Of a stretch of DNA of 64,000 bases, positions 62,319 to 64,000 are shown piece by piece; the first letter of the stretch is position 1; each line of letters begins with the position of its first letter. The DNA lies in the NCBI RefSeq assembly GCF_049965695.1, contig NZ_JBMFWB010000005.1, forward strand, positions 28,370 to 92,369, read 5' to 3'. The stretch comes from Athalassotoga sp049965695. Lineage in GTDB: Bacteria > Thermotogota > Thermotogae > Mesoaciditogales > Mesoaciditogaceae. The notes under the pieces were generated by a model. It ran no database searches. It was not told the DNA's origin and worked only from the letters and a program-made list of their open reading frames with translations. Both the position numbers and the translations under genes were made by a program.

Positions 62319-62987
62319 TCACATCCCTTCTATTTTCATTGTTTTAAGATCACTTGAAATTTTTAATTTTGCCTCTGTGACTTTTAACACTTCTTCAACG
62401 GTAAGACCGGGTGCGATTTCCTTTAACTCAAGGCCGTCTTGCGTTGGTTCGATAACCGCCATCTCCGTGACAATCAGGTTGATCTTTCTTATCGAAGTAA
62501 GTGGAAGTGTGCAACTTCTGACAATTTTGGGTTCTCCTTTTGAAGTATGAGTCATGGCTATTATAACCCTTTTTGCACCTGTAACGAGATCCATCGCACC
62601 TCCCATTCCCGGAATTATCTTTCCGGGTACCATCCAATTTGCAAGATGACCTTCTTCGTCGATCTGCAATCCTCCAAGCACTGTAACGTCAAGGTGGCCG
62701 CCTCTTATTATTCCAAATGACATTGCACTGTCAAAACATACTGCTCCCGGAATTGCGCTAACGTAATTCGCCCCTGCATTTGTCAGATCTGGATGCTCAA
62801 GACCTTCTTCGGGTATAGGCCCCATTCCTATTATGCCGTTTTCCGATTGAAAAAGTACTTTTACATTTTGCGGAATGTAATCCGCAACGAGTGTTGGTAT
62901 ACCTATGCCTAAATTCACAAGATCTCCATCCTTTAATTCCTGCGCTACTCTTTTTGCTATCAACACTTTCGCATCCATCTCGATCAC
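62319..62987 (-). CDS. 3-oxoacid/acetate CoA-transferase subunit B
   Basis: 222 residues with LVNLGIGIPTLVADYI and the catalytic Glu in FQSENGIIGMGP (about residue 50), then GGHLDVTVLGGLQID and a VPGKIIPGMGGAMDLV loop, all hallmarks of AtoA/ScoB/CtfB-type subunits. It moves CoA between acetoacetate or short-chain acids and acetate or succinate. The stop is five bases before pepC; the start overlaps subunit A by four bases (ATGA). Confidence 0.92.
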   Translation of the reverse strand: MIEMDAKVLIAKRVAQELKDGDLVNLGIGIPTLVADYIPQNVKVLFQSENGIIGMGPIPEEGLEHPDLTNAGANYVSAIPGAVCFDSAMSFGIIRGGHLDVTVLGGLQIDEEGHLANWMVPGKIIPGMGGAMDLVTGAKRVIIAMTHTSKGEPKIVRSCTLPLTSIRKINLIVTEMAVIEPTQDGLELKEIAPGLTVEEVLKVTEAKLKISSDLKTMKIEGM

Positions 62988-63631
62988 CTTGCCCTCACGA
63001 TGTAGTCCACGAAAATACCTGGCGTATGAATGTCGTCTGGCGGTATTGTTCCAATCGGCAAGATCTCGTCAACTTCGGCTATAACCGTTTTTGCTGCCAT
63101 GGCCATTATGGGATTGAAATTTCTTGCCGTTAAAGAATAGACCAAATTGCCGTTGCAATCGGCTTTCTTTGCGTTTATTATCGCAAAATCGGCTTTTATC
63201 GGAAGTTCAAGCAAATACTCGGCATCGTTTATTTTAAAAATCTGCTTACCTTCTGCGACAACCGTCCCTATGCCTGTTGGAGTTAAAACACCGCCAAGAC
63301 CAACTCCGCCAGCCCTTATCCTTTCTGCAAGCGTTCCCTGGGGGACAAGTTCAACATCGATGGCTTTTTCAATCATTTGCTTTTGAGTCTCTGGATTTGT
63401 TCCTATGTGAGACACGATAATCTTTTTTACGAGTTTGCTGACTACAAGTTTACCAATGCCACTGTTTGGAAAAGCCGTATCATTTCCGATCACCGTAAGG
63501 TTGGATTTTTTCTGTTTTATCATTTCATCTATCACAATCTGTGGGGTACCCACGCCCAAAAAGCCTCCTATCATGATCGTCGCACCATCTGGTATCATCT
63601 CAACTGCCTTTTCAACTTTGATAACATGCAT
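62984..63631 (-). CDS. 3-oxoacid/acetate CoA-transferase subunit A
   Basis: 215 residues of the AtoD/ScoA/CtfA type: IMIGGFLGVGTPQIVIDEM at the start, VELVPQGTLAERIRAGGVGLGGVLTPTGIGT in the middle, and ADFAIINAKKADCNGNLVYSLTARNFNPIMAMAA late. Forms a heterotetramer with subunit B. ATG 63631 has GGAGGAG upstream. First gene of the leftward unit CoA-transferase A-B, pepC, GGDEF. Confidence 0.92.
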   Translation of the reverse strand: MHVIKVEKAVEMIPDGATIMIGGFLGVGTPQIVIDEMIKQKKSNLTVIGNDTAFPNSGIGKLVVSKLVKKIIVSHIGTNPETQKQMIEKAIDVELVPQGTLAERIRAGGVGLGGVLTPTGIGTVVAEGKQIFKINDAEYLLELPIKADFAIINAKKADCNGNLVYSLTARNFNPIMAMAAKTVIAEVDEILPIGTIPPDDIHTPGIFVDYIVRAR

Positions 63632-63659
63632 AAGTGCTCTCCTCCTCTATTTTTAAAAA

Positions 63660-63665
63660 ATTATA
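63660..63665 (-). promoter_or_regulatory. Probable -10 box for the CoA-transferase operon
   Basis: On the minus strand TATAAT within an extended GTGATATAAT, about 28 bases before the start. No clear -35. Confidence 0.5.
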
Positions 63666-64000
63666 TCACATATTTGACGGTTAACATTTATGAACTATTT
63701 AAGTTTAGAAATTCGAATCACTTTGGATCGGGTATTTGTCTTTCAGTGTCTGATCACCTAAAAGTTTCAATCTTCAAAAAAATTAACTACGGACTTTAAA
63801 TTATCTTCAAAATTTGATCAACTTTGCCAAAATACATTGATTTGTCTGTTTATTAATGATTATCGAACAAAATCTCCTTTTTTGTTTAATTTGGTTGTTA
63901 AATCATATCAAAATATTGCTTGCATATTACTGATCACCGCCCGTATGATTCAACTTGTGATATATTTGCATTCAGCAACACATCCCAGACGTACATCTTC
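63666..64000. other. Right-end intergenic stretch, no gene seen
   Basis: Very AT-rich, no supported gene. A TTTGATCAAC segment near 63818 resembles the solo repeat ends seen elsewhere. Short open frames touch the right edge on both strands (for example 21 codons on the minus strand ending near 63935), but they are too short to call. Confidence 0.5.

Noticed and set aside
63666..64000. Gene fragments entering from the right edge
   Set aside because: Short open frames exist on both strands but none shows a family motif or coding bias that I can support.

Overview
The window is ordinary bacterial chromosome: AT-rich, densely packed, with many TTG and GTG starts, strong AGGAGG/GGTGAT-type Shine-Dalgarno sites, and mostly housekeeping genes in overlapping operons. 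Firmicute-like gene orders (valS-folC; glmU-prs-rplY-pth; rbfA-truB-ribF..rpsO-pnp-M16 protease; rsmB-rlmN-rsgA-rpe) are combined with secreted beta-rich envelope proteins that carry plain signal peptides and end in a barrel-like C-terminal Phe. This points to a Thermotogota bacterium, perhaps of the Mesoaciditoga/Athalassotoga side. That placement is inference from gene content only. I see no rRNA, tRNA, CRISPR array, prophage or transposase gene.

Layout, left to right. 1-900: the tail of a threonine aldolase, then two tandem copies of a dispersed repeat. 0.9-10.7 kb: an MFS transporter, then valS-folC-ruvA and glmU-prs-rplY-pth-mrnC. 10.7-13.8 kb: an orphan Na+-pumping decarboxylase beta subunit (minus strand), and a methyltransferase-like/PlsC/zinc-ribbon fusion. 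13.9-19.6 kb: a nucleoside-type BMP ABC importer with two tandem binding proteins. 19.6-29.3 kb: rbfA-truB-ribF-MATE, rpsO-pnp, an M16 protease, an HD-GYP protein and an iron alcohol dehydrogenase. 29.3-39.9 kb: a porin-like protein, a DDAH-family hydrolase, an orphan branched-chain amino acid binding protein with its own leader, a four-gene cell-surface operon (minus strand) and an orphan ABC ATPase. 40.2-51.4 kb: dnaE, the methylmalonyl-CoA mutase catalytic subunit, thrC, FeS and FAD subunits of a molybdenum hydroxylase with a MobA-like transferase, a panG-like gene with panB, mscS and birA. 51.4-56.5 kb (minus strand): tetR-yugP-rsmB-rlmN-rsgA-rpe. 56.5-59.3 kb: prmA, an envelope protein and hemW. 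59.3-63.6 kb (minus strand): a CoA-transferase A/B pair, a C1 aminopeptidase and a diguanylate cyclase.

The most notable signals are not protein genes. First, upstream of the binding-protein gene at 31314-32417 there is a complete ribosome-mediated attenuator. It has a TTGACT-17-TAAAAT promoter, a Shine-Dalgarno site, a 17-residue leader peptide with eight Leu/Val/Ile residues, and an antiterminator hairpin that overlaps a GC-rich terminator followed by seven U. Second, six copies of a 90-260 bp non-coding element share roughly 30-bp terminal inverted repeats and a GCGGAGGGCAGGATGCCTC core. All lie in intergenic DNA next to gene starts, and their ends resemble outward promoters with 17-bp spacing.

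Two metabolic links run through the window, both inferred. The biotin ligase, the decarboxylase beta subunit and methylmalonyl-CoA mutase suggest a methylmalonyl-CoA decarboxylation route. The HD-GYP and GGDEF proteins suggest cyclic-di-GMP signalling.
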